The notes: a model not told the origin generated them from the letters alone. DNA of 64,000 nucleotides from Actinoplanes italicus (GCF_003001815.1 NZ_PVMZ01000036.1:1-64000); one strand, 5' to 3'; shown: positions 24,438 through 32,859, counted from the stretch's first letter. Translations and numbers: made by a program.

Positions 24438-26870
24438 TCAGTGTTCGGCCCAGTCGCCGAGCGACCAGTCCCGCACCTCGGGCATGTCCTCCAGGTGCTC
24501 GACCACGTACTTCTCGTGCTTCGCCAGCTGCGCCTCGCACCAGTTCTTCAGGTCGGTGGCGCCGGCCGGCAACCGCTTGGCGTTGTTGATCGCGTCCATC
24601 ACCAGGTGGTAGCGCGAGGCCCGATTGCGGACCGTCATGTCGAACGGCGTGGTCGTGGTGCCCTGCTCGATGAAGCCGCGCACCCGGAACCGGTCGGCGT
24701 CCGGACGGCCGTGGACCAGCTGGTGGATGGCGCCCGGGTAGCCGTGGAAGCTGAAGACGACGTCGACGTGGTCGGTGAACAGCTCGCGGAACATGGTCTC
24801 GCTCATGCCGTGCGGGTGGTCCTTCGGCCGCGGCAGGGTCATCAGGTTGACCACGTTCACCACGCGGACCTTGAGCTGCGGCAGCTTCTCCATCAGGATC
24901 CGCGCGGCAGCCACGGTCTCCATGGTCACCACGTCGCCGGCACAGGCCAGGACGATGTCCGGGTCGCTGCCGCCGTCGTCGGTGCCGGCCCACTCCCAGA
25001 TGCCGGCGCCCCTGGCGCAGTGCTCGATCGCCTGATCCATGTCGAGCCACTGCAACTGGGGCTGCTTGTCGATGACGATCAGATTGACGTACGACCGTGA
25101 GCGGAAGCAGTGGTCGGCGACCGAGAGAAGCGTGTTCGCATCCGGCGGCAGGTAGACGCGGGCCACGTTGCCCCGCTGGTTGAGCACCACCTGGATCAGG
25201 CCGGGTCCCTGGTGCGAGAAGCCGTTGTGGTCGTTGCGCCAGGCCGTCGAGGTGAGCAGGATGTTCAGGCTCGGCACCTTGGCCCGCCACGGCAGGTGCG
25301 ACGCCTCCTGCAGCCACTTGCCGTGCTGGACCGTCTGCGAAGCGCTGACCATGGCGAACGCCTCGTAGGTGGCGAACATGCCGTGCCGGCCGGTCAGGTT
25401 GTAACCCTCCAGCCAGCCGTGGCAGTTGTGCTCGGACAGCACCTCCATGACCCGGCCGGTGTTGCTGAGCTTCACGTCGTCGCTGGTGACACTCTCCATG
25501 AAGGCCCGGTCGGAGACCTCGAAGACGGCGCCGAGCCGGTTGCTGTTCGTCTCGTCCGGGCAGAACAGCCGGAACCGGTCCGGGTTGCGCGTGTAGATGT
25601 CGCGCATCATCTCGCCGAGCTTGCGGGTGGACTCGGCACGCAGCTCCGCGGGCCGCTTGACGTCGACGGCGTACTCACGGAAGTCCGGGAGGTCGAGGTC
25701 GGCGGTGAGCAGGCCGCCGTTGGCGTGCGGGCTCGCGCTCATCCGCAGCGAGCCGGGCGGCGCGAGCTCCCGGATCTTGCCGACCGGGGCGCCGGTGGCG
25801 TCGAAGAGCTCCTCCGGCCGGTACGACTTCAGCCACTTCTCCAGCTCGGCGAGGTGCTCGTCGTTGCCCTTGACGCCGGAGAGCGGGACCTGGTGCGAGC
25901 GCCACGTGCCGGTCACCGTGATCCCGTCGATCTTGCCGGGGCCGGTCCAGCCCTTGGGCGTACGCATGATGATCAAAGGCCACCGGGGGCGGCTGCCGTC
26001 CCACGTACCGCCGCGGGCCTGGCTCTGAATGGACTTGATCTTGCCCCAGGCCTCGGCCAGCAGCGCCGCGAACCGCGTGTGCATGCCGGGCAGGTCCTCG
26101 CCCTCGATCTCGAGGACGTCGTAGCCGTGACCCTCCAGGAGTTTGCGCACCTCGGCCGGATCCTTGCGGGCCAGAACGGTCGGGCCGGCGATCTTCGCGC
26201 CGTTGAGGTGCAGGATCGGCAGGACCGCGCCGTCGTGCGCCGGGTTGAGGAAGGAGATGCCCTTCCACGAGCCTTCGAGGGGGCCAGTCTCGGCCTCGCC
26301 GTCACCGACGACGGCGATCGCCAGCAGGTCCGGGTTGTCCATCACCGAACCGAACGCGTGCACCAGCACGTAGCCGAGCTCGCCACCCTCGTGGATGCTG
26401 CCGGGCGTGGTCACCGACACGTGGCTCGGGATGCCGCCCGGCGAGGAGAACTGGCGGAACAGGCGCAGCAGGCCGCTCTCGTCGAGGCCGACCTTCGGGT
26501 ACACCTCCGAGTACGTGCCCTCCAGGTAGCCGGCGGCGACCAGGGCCGGACCGCCGTGACCGGGACCGGCCAGGTAGATGGCCTGCTGCCCGGTGTGCTT
26601 GATCAGCCGGGACACATGGGCGTAGACGAACGACAGACCCGGGCTGGTCCCCCAGTGGCCGAGCAGCCGGGGCTTGATGTGCTCGGACTTCAGCGGCTCG
26701 CGCAGCAGCGGATTGCCCTGCAGATAGATCTGTCCGACGGTCAGGTAGTTGTTGGCCCGCCACCAGGCGTCGAGGCTCGCGACCTCGGCATCGTCCGGAG
26801 CGGCGAGCCTCCGCACGAGTTCCTGGTCGAAAGTGGCGGCCCGGTTGTCCGAAACGGCGGTCACGGTCAT
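24438..26870 (-). CDS. xfp: Xylulose-5-phosphate/fructose-6-phosphate phosphoketolase
   Basis: About 810 residues, the usual length. A thiamine-diphosphate enzyme that splits xylulose-5-P or fructose-6-P with phosphate to acetyl-phosphate plus a triose or tetrose phosphate. Family features include YLTVGQIYLQGNPLLREPL, the early HWGTSPGLSFVYAHV, the ThDP/Mg segment AIAVVGDGEAETGPLEGSW, and FCPDETNSNRLGAVFEV with the catalytic-site region after it. It gives ATP from sugar phosphates without oxygen. Start: ATG 26870 has GAGAGGA directly against it; GTG 26864 (two codons later) would have ideal SD spacing and is an alternative. A DosR-box-like site lies 72 bp upstream. A longer frame to 27020 lacks family sequence. 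Confidence 0.93.
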   Translation of the reverse strand: MTVTAVSDNRAATFDQELVRRLAAPDDAEVASLDAWWRANNYLTVGQIYLQGNPLLREPLKSEHIKPRLLGHWGTSPGLSFVYAHVSRLIKHTGQQAIYLAGPGHGGPALVAAGYLEGTYSEVYPKVGLDESGLLRLFRQFSSPGGIPSHVSVTTPGSIHEGGELGYVLVHAFGSVMDNPDLLAIAVVGDGEAETGPLEGSWKGISFLNPAHDGAVLPILHLNGAKIAGPTVLARKDPAEVRKLLEGHGYDVLEIEGEDLPGMHTRFAALLAEAWGKIKSIQSQARGGTWDGSRPRWPLIIMRTPKGWTGPGKIDGITVTGTWRSHQVPLSGVKGNDEHLAELEKWLKSYRPEELFDATGAPVGKIRELAPPGSLRMSASPHANGGLLTADLDLPDFREYAVDVKRPAELRAESTRKLGEMMRDIYTRNPDRFRLFCPDETNSNRLGAVFEVSDRAFMESVTSDDVKLSNTGRVMEVLSEHNCHGWLEGYNLTGRHGMFATYEAFAMVSASQTVQHGKWLQEASHLPWRAKVPSLNILLTSTAWRNDHNGFSHQGPGLIQVVLNQRGNVARVYLPPDANTLLSVADHCFRSRSYVNLIVIDKQPQLQWLDMDQAIEHCARGAGIWEWAGTDDGGSDPDIVLACAGDVVTMETVAAARILMEKLPQLKVRVVNVVNLMTLPRPKDHPHGMSETMFRELFTDHVDVVFSFHGYPGAIHQLVHGRPDADRFRVRGFIEQGTTTTPFDMTVRNRASRYHLVMDAINNAKRLPAGATDLKNWCEAQLAKHEKYVVEHLEDMPEVRDWSLGDWAEH

Positions 26871-26941
26871 TCCTCTCGGGTGGTGTTCTCGAGTTCCTGA
26901 CTGGTCACGATCAACGTATCGGCGGTGCGAATCGGCGACAC

Positions 26942-26956
26942 GGGTCTTTCGGCCCC
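26942..26956 (+). promoter_or_regulatory. DosR-box-like site between phosphoketolase and nhaA
   Basis: GGGTCTTTCGGCCCC matches the devR-spacer site GGGACCTTCGGCCCT at 12 of 15 positions and the mycobacterial core GGGACTWWAGTCCC at 11 of 14. It lies 71 bp from the phosphoketolase start and 83 bp from the nhaA start, in the divergent promoter region. It is weaker than the sites at 18424 and 20098. Confidence 0.45.
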
Positions 26957-27039
26957 TCCGGCCGGGCCTGACGTAAAGTGGCACGCGGTGTGCCGGGAAG
27001 CCTGGTCGGCGAGTGTTCACTCATGCCCGGAGGTCGACC

Positions 27040-28263
27040 ATGACGCTGTTCTCGCTCGGTTCCTGGCCGGAGGCCCGCCGGATCGCCGACGTGCTGCGCA
27101 CCGAGACGGTCGGCGGCGTGCTCCTGCTCGGCGCCACGATCGTGGCGCTGATCTGGGCGAACTCCCCATGGGGAAACTTTTACCAGGATTTGTCGGCGCT
27201 CCGGGTCGGCCCGGCGCAATGGCACCTGAACCTCTCCCTCGCCGCGTGGGCCGCCGACGGCCTGCTGGCGATCTTCTTCTTCGTCGCCGGGCTGGAGCTC
27301 AAACGCGAGTTCGTCGCCGGCGACCTGCGTGATCCACGCCGGGCGGCCCTGCCGGTGGCGGCGGCGGTCGGCGGCATGATCGCGCCGGCGCTGATCTTCG
27401 TGGCCGCCGGGGGCGAACCGCGCGGCTGGGCCGTCCCGACCGCCACCGACATCGCCTTCGCCCTGGCCGTGCTCGCCGTGATCAGCACCCACCTGCCGAC
27501 CGCACTGCGTACGTTCCTGCTCACCCTCGCGGTCGTCGACGACCTGCTGGCGATCGCCGTCATCGCGGTCTTCTACACCTCCGGTCTGCATCCGCTCCCT
27601 CTCCTGTGCGCCGCGGTGGGCGTCGCCGTGTTCGGGCTGCTGGTCCAGCGCGGCCGGACGGCCTGGTGGTTGCTGATGCCGCTGGCTGTCACTGTCTGGG
27701 CGCTTACCCACGCATCCGGCATCCACGCAACCGTCGCCGGTGTGGCACTCGCCTTCACGGTCCCGGTGAACGGGCCCGGCGGCATCACCCTCGCCGGACG
27801 ATTCGAGCACGCGTGGCGCCCGGTCTCGGCCGGTTTCGCGGTGCCGGTGTTCGCCTTCTTCGCCTCTGGCGTGGCCGTCGGCGGCAGCGCCGGAACGGTC
27901 ACCGTCGCCGTGGTCCTGGCCCTGGTCCTGGGTAAGCCGCTCGGCATCACGGCCGCCACCTGGCTGGTCCAGCGCTTCACCCGGGCCCGGCTCGCCGACG
28001 GCCTGAGCTGGTGGGACGTGCTCGGCCTCGGCCTGCTCGGCGGCATCGGCTTCACCGTGTCGCTGCTGATCAGCGAGCTGGCCTTCGGCTCCGGCAGCAC
28101 CCTCGACGACCAGGCGAAACTCGGCGTGCTGACGGGTTCGCTGCTGGCCGCCCTGCTGGCCACCGTGGTGCTGCGGATCCGCAACCGCCACTACCGGCGG
28201 CTGCGTGCCACCGAGGAGGCCGACGACGACGCCGACGGGATTCCGGACATCTATCAGAAGTGA
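27040..28263 (+). CDS. nhaA: Na+/H+ antiporter NhaA
   Basis: About 407 residues, integral membrane, roughly 12 helices. It exchanges internal Na+ for external H+ for pH and sodium homeostasis. The ion-binding Asp pair is Asp167-Asp168 in LTLAVVDDLLAIAVIAVFY, corresponding to Asp163-Asp164 of E. coli; also visible are TATDIAFALAVLAV and FFVAGLELKREFVAGDLRDP, and the C-terminal GLLGGIGFTVSLLISELAF. ATG 27040 with GGAGG six bases upstream is chosen over an upstream in-frame start. Divergent from phosphoketolase with a shared promoter region. The C-terminal tail is acidic (EEADDDADG). Confidence 0.93.
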   Translation: MTLFSLGSWPEARRIADVLRTETVGGVLLLGATIVALIWANSPWGNFYQDLSALRVGPAQWHLNLSLAAWAADGLLAIFFFVAGLELKREFVAGDLRDPRRAALPVAAAVGGMIAPALIFVAAGGEPRGWAVPTATDIAFALAVLAVISTHLPTALRTFLLTLAVVDDLLAIAVIAVFYTSGLHPLPLLCAAVGVAVFGLLVQRGRTAWWLLMPLAVTVWALTHASGIHATVAGVALAFTVPVNGPGGITLAGRFEHAWRPVSAGFAVPVFAFFASGVAVGGSAGTVTVAVVLALVLGKPLGITAATWLVQRFTRARLADGLSWWDVLGLGLLGGIGFTVSLLISELAFGSGSTLDDQAKLGVLTGSLLAALLATVVLRIRNRHYRRLRATEEADDDADGIPDIYQK

Positions 28264-28293
28264 TGCCCCGGCGGGGTGCCAGACTGGAGGGCG

Positions 28294-28632
28294 ATGGCTA
28301 CCACTCCGGATGATCCGCACATCCACGTCGAGGCCGGCGCGCGTTCCAGCGCGGCCGCCCGCAACCTGCTCGCGTCCACGTTCGGCTTGGTCGCCGAGCT
28401 CCCGGCGCAGGTGGCGACCGGCTGCGGCCGCCAGGTGCCGCGCGCCATGACGTCCGGGGTCCCGGAGAGCGTCACCTGCCTGCCCTGCCGCGAACACGCC
28501 GCCGAGCAGCACCTGCGCCTCGCCGACCTGGCCGCGACCCTCGGCCCCCTGCCCGGCTCTCCGATCAGCGTCGCCGACGCACACCAGGCCGCCGCCCATC
28601 ACCGCGACCTGGCCCGGCGCTTCGATACTTAA
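28294..28632 (+). CDS. Small hypothetical protein with Cys-x2-Cys
   Basis: 112 residues from ATG 28294 with GGAGG upstream, 30 bp after nhaA and on the same strand. It is rich in Ala and His. Visible features are MATTPDDPHIHVEAG at the start, one Cys in VATGCGRQV, and a Cys pair followed by His (SVTCLPCREHAAEQHL) that could bind zinc or a redox metal. No signal peptide or membrane segment. I do not recognise a family. It may be co-transcribed with nhaA. Confidence 0.6.
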   Translation: MATTPDDPHIHVEAGARSSAAARNLLASTFGLVAELPAQVATGCGRQVPRAMTSGVPESVTCLPCREHAAEQHLRLADLAATLGPLPGSPISVADAHQAAAHHRDLARRFDT

Positions 28633-28694
28633 GTCGCGGATTCATAGACCTCAGCCAACTACAGATCAAGACCATTCGTTCGTACGTTCGACGC

Positions 28695-30026
28695 ATGCGA
28701 ACCGGGCCTCTCGAAACCTCCTCGCGGGCCCTGGGCCCCGACCTGGCACGCGGTCTCATGCTGCTGTTCATCGCGCTGGCCAACACGCACTACTTCCTGC
28801 GTGCCCCGTCCGTCCTGGGCGGCTACCCACGGGACGGCTCGGCCGTCGACCGGGCCGTGACCTGGCTGCTCGCCACGTTCGTCGACGGGCGGGCGTTCCC
28901 GATGTTCGGCCTGCTCTTCGGCTACGGCGTCGCCCGGATCGTGCACCGCCAGATCGTGCACCGCCAGGCCGCGCCCCACCCGGCAGCACACCACCCGGAG
29001 CCGGACCGCCCGGGTGTCCGCGGCGCCCGGAGGCGGGACCGCCGGGCCGTCCGGCGGCTGCTATGGCGCCGGGCCGCCGCCCTGATCGTGATCGGCCTGG
29101 TCGACGCGGTGCTGTTCTATGTCGGTGACATCCTGGCCGCCTACGGCGTGCTGCTGTTCATCGGCGCCTGGCTGGTCTTCCTGCGTGACCGCTGGCTGAT
29201 CGTCGTCGCCGTCGTCTTCTTCGTCCTCACCGCCCTGCCGAACGCCGACCTGTCGGTGATCAGTCCGGCCGGCCCCGACGCGGCGATGCTGCCCACGGCT
29301 GTGTCCGCCCTGATCCCGGATCGTCTGCCGGTCGCCCTGCTCGTCGCGGCGCTGGGCCCGCTCGGCTTCCTGTGCCCGTTCGCGATAGGCCTGCTGGCGG
29401 GCCGCCGCCGCATCCTGGAGCACCCGGACCGCCATCGGCGGCTTCTGCCGGCCGCCGCCGCGGGCGGTCTCGGCGCCGCGGTCCTGGGCGCTCAGCCGAT
29501 CGCCCTGCTCCTGGCGGGCGTGACCACGCCCCCGGCCCAGCCCGCACTGGAACAGCTGGCCGCCCTGCACGGCGCCACCGGGACACTGGGCGGCCTCGGA
29601 TACGCGGCCCTGTTGTCGCTCGTGGCCCTCCGCCTGCGGCGGCCAGGACCGGTGTCCCGGGCTGTGGCAGCGGCCGGCCAGCGGTCGATGACCTGCTACC
29701 TCCTGCAGTCGGTGACGTGGGCGGTGGTGTTCACCCCGTTCCTGCTCGACCTGTCCGGCACGCTGACCGTGACGGGCACGGCCGTGCTGGCCACCGCCAC
29801 CTGGCTGGCCACCGTCCTGATCGCCGACCGGATGCGGGCCGCCGGCCACCGGGGCCCGTTCGAGACGCTGACACGGCGTTGCACTTATGGCTGGCTTCGC
29901 GTGCAGGAGACGCACCATGGCAGGCTCGAGGCCGAATCCGCCGACAAAGTGAGGCGAACCGATGAGCATGGCAATGCTGGAGTACCCAGAACCCTGGACC
30001 GAAGAGGAATTCTTCGCGCTCCGTGA
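28695..30026 (+). CDS. DUF418 (YeiB-like) membrane protein with atypical insert and tail
   Basis: 443 residues, multispanning. The opening GPDLARGLMLLFIALANTHYF and FPMFGLLFGYGVARI match DUF418/YeiB proteins, as do SMTCYLLQSVTWAVVF and the closing GPFETLTRRCTYG. Function of the family is unknown; some are acyltransferase-like. Two oddities: a hydrophilic, His/Arg-rich insert at about 84-125, which includes an exact 15-bp DNA duplication giving IVHRQ twice, and about 44 extra residues after the normal family end. That tail reads over the start of the following Uma2 gene by 65 bases, suggesting loss of the native stop. Confidence 0.75.
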   Translation: MRTGPLETSSRALGPDLARGLMLLFIALANTHYFLRAPSVLGGYPRDGSAVDRAVTWLLATFVDGRAFPMFGLLFGYGVARIVHRQIVHRQAAPHPAAHHPEPDRPGVRGARRRDRRAVRRLLWRRAAALIVIGLVDAVLFYVGDILAAYGVLLFIGAWLVFLRDRWLIVVAVVFFVLTALPNADLSVISPAGPDAAMLPTAVSALIPDRLPVALLVAALGPLGFLCPFAIGLLAGRRRILEHPDRHRRLLPAAAAGGLGAAVLGAQPIALLLAGVTTPPAQPALEQLAALHGATGTLGGLGYAALLSLVALRLRRPGPVSRAVAAAGQRSMTCYLLQSVTWAVVFTPFLLDLSGTLTVTGTAVLATATWLATVLIADRMRAAGHRGPFETLTRRCTYGWLRVQETHHGRLEAESADKVRRTDEHGNAGVPRTLDRRGILRAP

Positions 30027-30515
30027 GACCCCCAATCGGATCGAACCGATCGATGGGAGCCCGTGGGTCAGCCCCGCGCCGAGCAAACGCCATCAGTACC
30101 TCGCCTACCTACTCGCCGTCGGGTTGTACGCACCCGCCGAAGAAACCGGGCTCCTGGTGCTGCAGGGCGTCAATCTGCGGCTCGCGGGCGGGCGCATCGT
30201 CCAGCCCGACATCGTCGTGGCCGACACCGACGATCTCGGGACGACGGTCGAGGCGGCCGAGGCCCACCTCGTCGTCGAAGTGGTGTCGCCGGGACGGACC
30301 GGCTGCTCAAGCCACAGCTGTACGCCGCGGCCGGCATCGGCTGGTACCTACGGGTGGAACAGCCGGAGGACTCGGTCGAACTGCACCTGCACCGCCTGGC
30401 CGACGGCTGCTACGGCCAGGCCGAGGTCGCGGGCCCCGGCCAGACCTTGGCTTCCGAGGAGCCGTTCCCGTTCGCCATCGACGTGGCGTCCCTGACCCGT
30501 CGCCGCCGAGTCTGA
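29962..30515 (+). pseudogene. Uma2-family (DUF820) nuclease-fold gene with frameshift
   Basis: The frame from ATG 29962 gives a good Uma2 N-terminus: WTEEEFFALRETPNRIEPIDG, GGRIVQPDIVVADTDD and HLVVEVVSPG. At about 30291-30296 the match jumps to another frame, which continues TDRLLKPQLYAAAGIGWYLRVE and ends at 30515. The expected residues between SPG and TDR are missing, so a small deletion not divisible by three is likely. Uma2 proteins have a PD-(D/E)xK-like fold of uncertain role. The intact frame from 29962 would instead end at 30495 with unrelated sequence. A sequencing error is the main alternative. Confidence 0.7.
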
Positions 30516-30536
30516 CAGCCGGACCACGACTCGACC

Positions 30537-30552
30537 TCGCCGCAAGCGGCGA
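30537..30552 (+). terminator. Short perfect hairpin after the Uma2 remnant
   Basis: TCGCCGC-AA-GCGGCGA, 7-bp stem starting 22 bases after the frameshifted frame's stop. No T-tract. A plausible rho-independent-like element for the DUF418/Uma2 transcript, moderate support only. Confidence 0.4.
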
Positions 30553-30696
30553 CTGCCGCTCCCGCGGCCTGGCCCCGCCTCGTCCGACGACAGCTCGAAA
30601 TATCTGGACCACTCACCCGCTGGCGCCGCTGCCGGGCCCGTACGACCCGTCGGCCACCGCAGCCGGACACTGCTCTCACCCGGTGACACCACTCCT

Positions 30697-30778
30697 GGGC
30701 TGCACATCTTCGGCAGCCATGGCCGGGCATCGCTCCCCCGCTGGCACCGCTGCCGGGGCTGCACATCCGTCGGCAGCC
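30697..30778. repeat. Imperfect direct repeats in the 30516-30793 spacer
   Basis: GGGCTGCACATCTTCGGCAG (from 30697) and GGGCTGCACATCCGTCGGCA (from 30756) are two copies of a 22-23 bp element about 59 bp apart, with the segment between (CGCTGGCACCGCTGCCG) also echoed near 30620. The spacer holds no credible gene. It looks like decayed intergenic repeats. Confidence 0.5.
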
Positions 30779-30793
30779 GCCGCTGGGCACGGT

Positions 30794-31708
30794 CTACCGG
30801 TGAGCGCCGCCACCGAGCAGGTCGGCGAGGGCGGGTTCCAGTTCCGGATGGGTGAACTCGAACCCGGCGTCGCGGAGGCGGGCCGGTACGCAGTGGCGGC
30901 CGGTCAGAGCCAGCATCGGGTCGGCGCGCATGAACACCGAGCCGACCCGGACCAGGGGCGCGGGGGCCGGCAGCCCGACGGGGCGGTGCAGCGTCCGGCG
31001 GAAGGCCGCCATGAGGTCGCTGTTGCGAACCGGTTCGGGCGAGGTGGCGTGGACGATGCCGGACAGGCCGGGATCGTCCAGGCAGCGGCGCACGATCGCG
31101 CACAGGTCGTCGACATGCAGCCAGCTGATCCACTGCCGGCCACTGCCCATCCGGCCGCCGAGACCCCACCGCACGAAGCCCGCGATCCGGTCGAAGGCGG
31201 GCGTGCCGGGGTCGAAGACGATGCCGGTGCGCAGCGTGACCCGGCGCGCCGCGATGATCTCCGCCGAGGCCTCCTCCCAGGCACGGGCCACACCGGCCAT
31301 CTGCGGCGGCCCGTCGGCGGGCGGGGCGGACTCGTCGAGCACGGACTCACCGGCATCGCCGTAGATCGCCAGCGTGCTCATCTGCACGAGCACCCGCGGT
31401 GGCCCGTCCAGGCTCGCGCAGGCGCGCGCCAGTGCCCGGGTGGGTTCGGTCCGGGAACGGGTCAGCAGCTCGATGTTGGCAGGTGTCGCCGGACGGAACA
31501 CCAGCTCACCGCAGAGATTGACCAGGGCGGCGCCGGACAGTTCGGCAGCCCAGGATCCGACGGTCCGGCCGTCCCAGCGCACATGGCGACCCCATCGGAC
31601 GGGCGTTGCCGATCGGCTCAGGACGACCACGTCGACACCTCGGCCGATCAGGTCACGGGCGATCCGCTGCCCGAGCGAGCCGGACCCGCCGGCGATCACG
31701 ACCCTCAT
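30794..31708 (-). CDS. NAD-dependent epimerase, TIGR01777 (YfcH-like) family
   Basis: 304 residues from ATG 31708. An extended SDR: N-terminal nucleotide-binding motif VVIAGGSGSLGQRIARDL, then MSTLAIYGDAGE with the SDR Tyr region, TLRTGIVFDPGTPAFDRI, and the C-terminal DUF1731 part (LMAAFRRTLHRPVGLPAPAP, ending EFTHPELEPALADLL). The substrate of this family is unknown. Start overlaps the stop of the DUF2071 gene by four bases, so the two form an operon. The paired arrangement with DUF2071 suggests a joint role that cannot be assigned. Confidence 0.88.
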   Translation of the reverse strand: MRVVIAGGSGSLGQRIARDLIGRGVDVVVLSRSATPVRWGRHVRWDGRTVGSWAAELSGAALVNLCGELVFRPATPANIELLTRSRTEPTRALARACASLDGPPRVLVQMSTLAIYGDAGESVLDESAPPADGPPQMAGVARAWEEASAEIIAARRVTLRTGIVFDPGTPAFDRIAGFVRWGLGGRMGSGRQWISWLHVDDLCAIVRRCLDDPGLSGIVHATSPEPVRNSDLMAAFRRTLHRPVGLPAPAPLVRVGSVFMRADPMLALTGRHCVPARLRDAGFEFTHPELEPALADLLGGGAHR

Positions 31709-32778
31709 CGGCTCGCGACGGTGGACAGGCCACCGGCGGCCCGCACCGCCATCGACGGGAGAGGCTTCCACACCGCTGCCAGGTCGCGCATCAGCAACCC
31801 GCAGTCGAGCGTCGCGGACCCCGGCGGGAAGCGGTCCGGGTCGTCGAAGAAGGTAGACCGCACCGAGACCAGCTCGACCGCCGTGACCGGCAAGATCGGC
31901 TGCGGCATACCGGGTGTGACCGCTTGCCAGGCCGGGGCGTACAACTCCACGCCGTCCAGGCGGCCCGGATCGGGGGTGACCGAGTATCCCGCCGATCCGC
32001 GCCGGAAGAACTCCGATGCCTGAACGAGGTCGCCGAAGAGCCGGCTGCCCGGTAGCCCGGCCGCGCCCGCACCCGGCAACGCTCCCTCGCTCGACAAGGC
32101 GCCCTCACCCGACAAGGCCCCCTCGTCCTGACGAAGCGCCCTCGCTGGGGCGGAGCTGCCGGGTGAACCCGCACTGCTGGGTGAGAACGCGATGCCGGAT
32201 GAGGACGCGCTGCCGGACGAAATCGGACTGCCGGACGAAACCGCACCGCCGGACGAAACCGCACCGCCAGGCGAAACCGCACCGCCAGGCGAAACCGGAC
32301 CGCCGGACGGAACCGGACCGCCGGGTGAGGACGCTTTGCCGGCGATCCGCACGTGGACGCCGGCACTCGTCGCGTCGGCCGGATCGGTGAAATCGATCCG
32401 CAGTTCCGCAGGAGTCTCGTGCACGTCGAACCGGCTGAGATGGTGCCGCCCAGGGAACACCCGCCCGCCGGCGACGGCGTTGATCCGGGAGCCGGTGTCG
32501 CGACGCGGGATGTAGACGCCGTAGGCGACGCCGTCGGGCGTGTCCCACTCGACCGCGATCCGGTGCGCGGCGTTCTCACTGCCCGGCCCGAGCGGCGCTG
32601 GCACGAACAGCGGCCGCGTCCGGCCCAGCCGGATCAGGCAGATCCCGGACACCGCCCACCCCTCGACGATCTGCGGCCGCATCGGGGCGGGCACCAGCCG
32701 GGCGGTGATCTCCGGGTCCGTGCGGTAGTTGATCAGGAGGCGACGCTCGACCCGACTCGTCAGGCGCGGGGTTCTCAT
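31705..32778 (-). CDS. DUF2071 protein (acetoacetate-decarboxylase-like fold) with hexapeptide-repeat insertion
   Basis: 357 residues where about 240-260 is usual. The family N-terminal half is clear: RRLLINYRTDPEITARLVP, GWAVSGICLIRLGRTRP, ENAAHRIAVEWDTPDGVAYG and RRDTGSRINAVAGGR. The C-terminal half resumes at SRLFGDLVQASEFFRRG. Between them, at about 145-235, sits a low-complexity block of hexapeptides such as VSPGGA and SSGGAV, and then EGALSG/EGALSS, encoded by 18-bp tandem repeats. ATG 32778 has GGAGG seven bases upstream. It is first in the operon with the epimerase and is preceded by two TetR-type palindromes. Function unknown; the insert likely forms a flexible loop. Confidence 0.85.
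   Translation of the reverse strand: MRTPRLTSRVERRLLINYRTDPEITARLVPAPMRPQIVEGWAVSGICLIRLGRTRPLFVPAPLGPGSENAAHRIAVEWDTPDGVAYGVYIPRRDTGSRINAVAGGRVFPGRHHLSRFDVHETPAELRIDFTDPADATSAGVHVRIAGKASSPGGPVPSGGPVSPGGAVSPGGAVSSGGAVSSGSPISSGSASSSGIAFSPSSAGSPGSSAPARALRQDEGALSGEGALSSEGALPGAGAAGLPGSRLFGDLVQASEFFRRGSAGYSVTPDPGRLDGVELYAPAWQAVTPGMPQPILPVTAVELVSVRSTFFDDPDRFPPGSATLDCGLLMRDLAAVWKPLPSMAVRAAGGLSTVASR
32081..32334 (-). repeat. 18-bp coding minisatellites in the DUF2071 gene
   Basis: Two arrays. 32155-32334 holds ten consecutive 18-bp units of the type RCYGCCRGRYGAAACCGS; neighbouring units differ by one to five bases, and the central ones (32245-32316) are nearly identical. 32081-32134 holds three 18-bp units of a different sequence (for example GCGCCCTCACCCGACAAG). 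Both encode hexapeptides on the minus strand and preserve the frame, so length changes in whole units would not disrupt the protein. Confidence 0.9.
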
Positions 32779-32809
32779 CTCAGTCCTCCAACGGTGCCGG
32801 CCACCATGA

Positions 32810-32859
32810 TTGAGCGGTCGCTCAAACCTGAGCCTAGAGCAGTTTAAGCAGTCGCTCAA
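32810..32859. promoter_or_regulatory. Tandem TetR-type operators upstream of the DUF2071/epimerase operon
   Basis: TTGAGCG-GT-CGCTCAA (32810-32825) is a perfect 7-2-7 palindrome. A second copy, TTAAGCAGTCGCTCAA (32844-32859), keeps 14 of 16 bases. They start 34 bp apart (about three helical turns) and lie 32 bp upstream of the DUF2071 ATG. TTGAGCGNNCGCTCAA is a classic TetR/AcrR-type operator form. No TetR gene adjoins; the only one in the window (50287) has a different operator. Confidence 0.65.

Noticed and set aside
24775..24850. DosR-like word GGTCCTTCGGCCGC
   Set aside because: Inside the phosphoketolase coding region and lacking a GGGAC half; explained by codon use.
25110..26900. Plus-strand open frame opposite phosphoketolase
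   Set aside because: No SD or family character; phosphoketolase is unmistakable.
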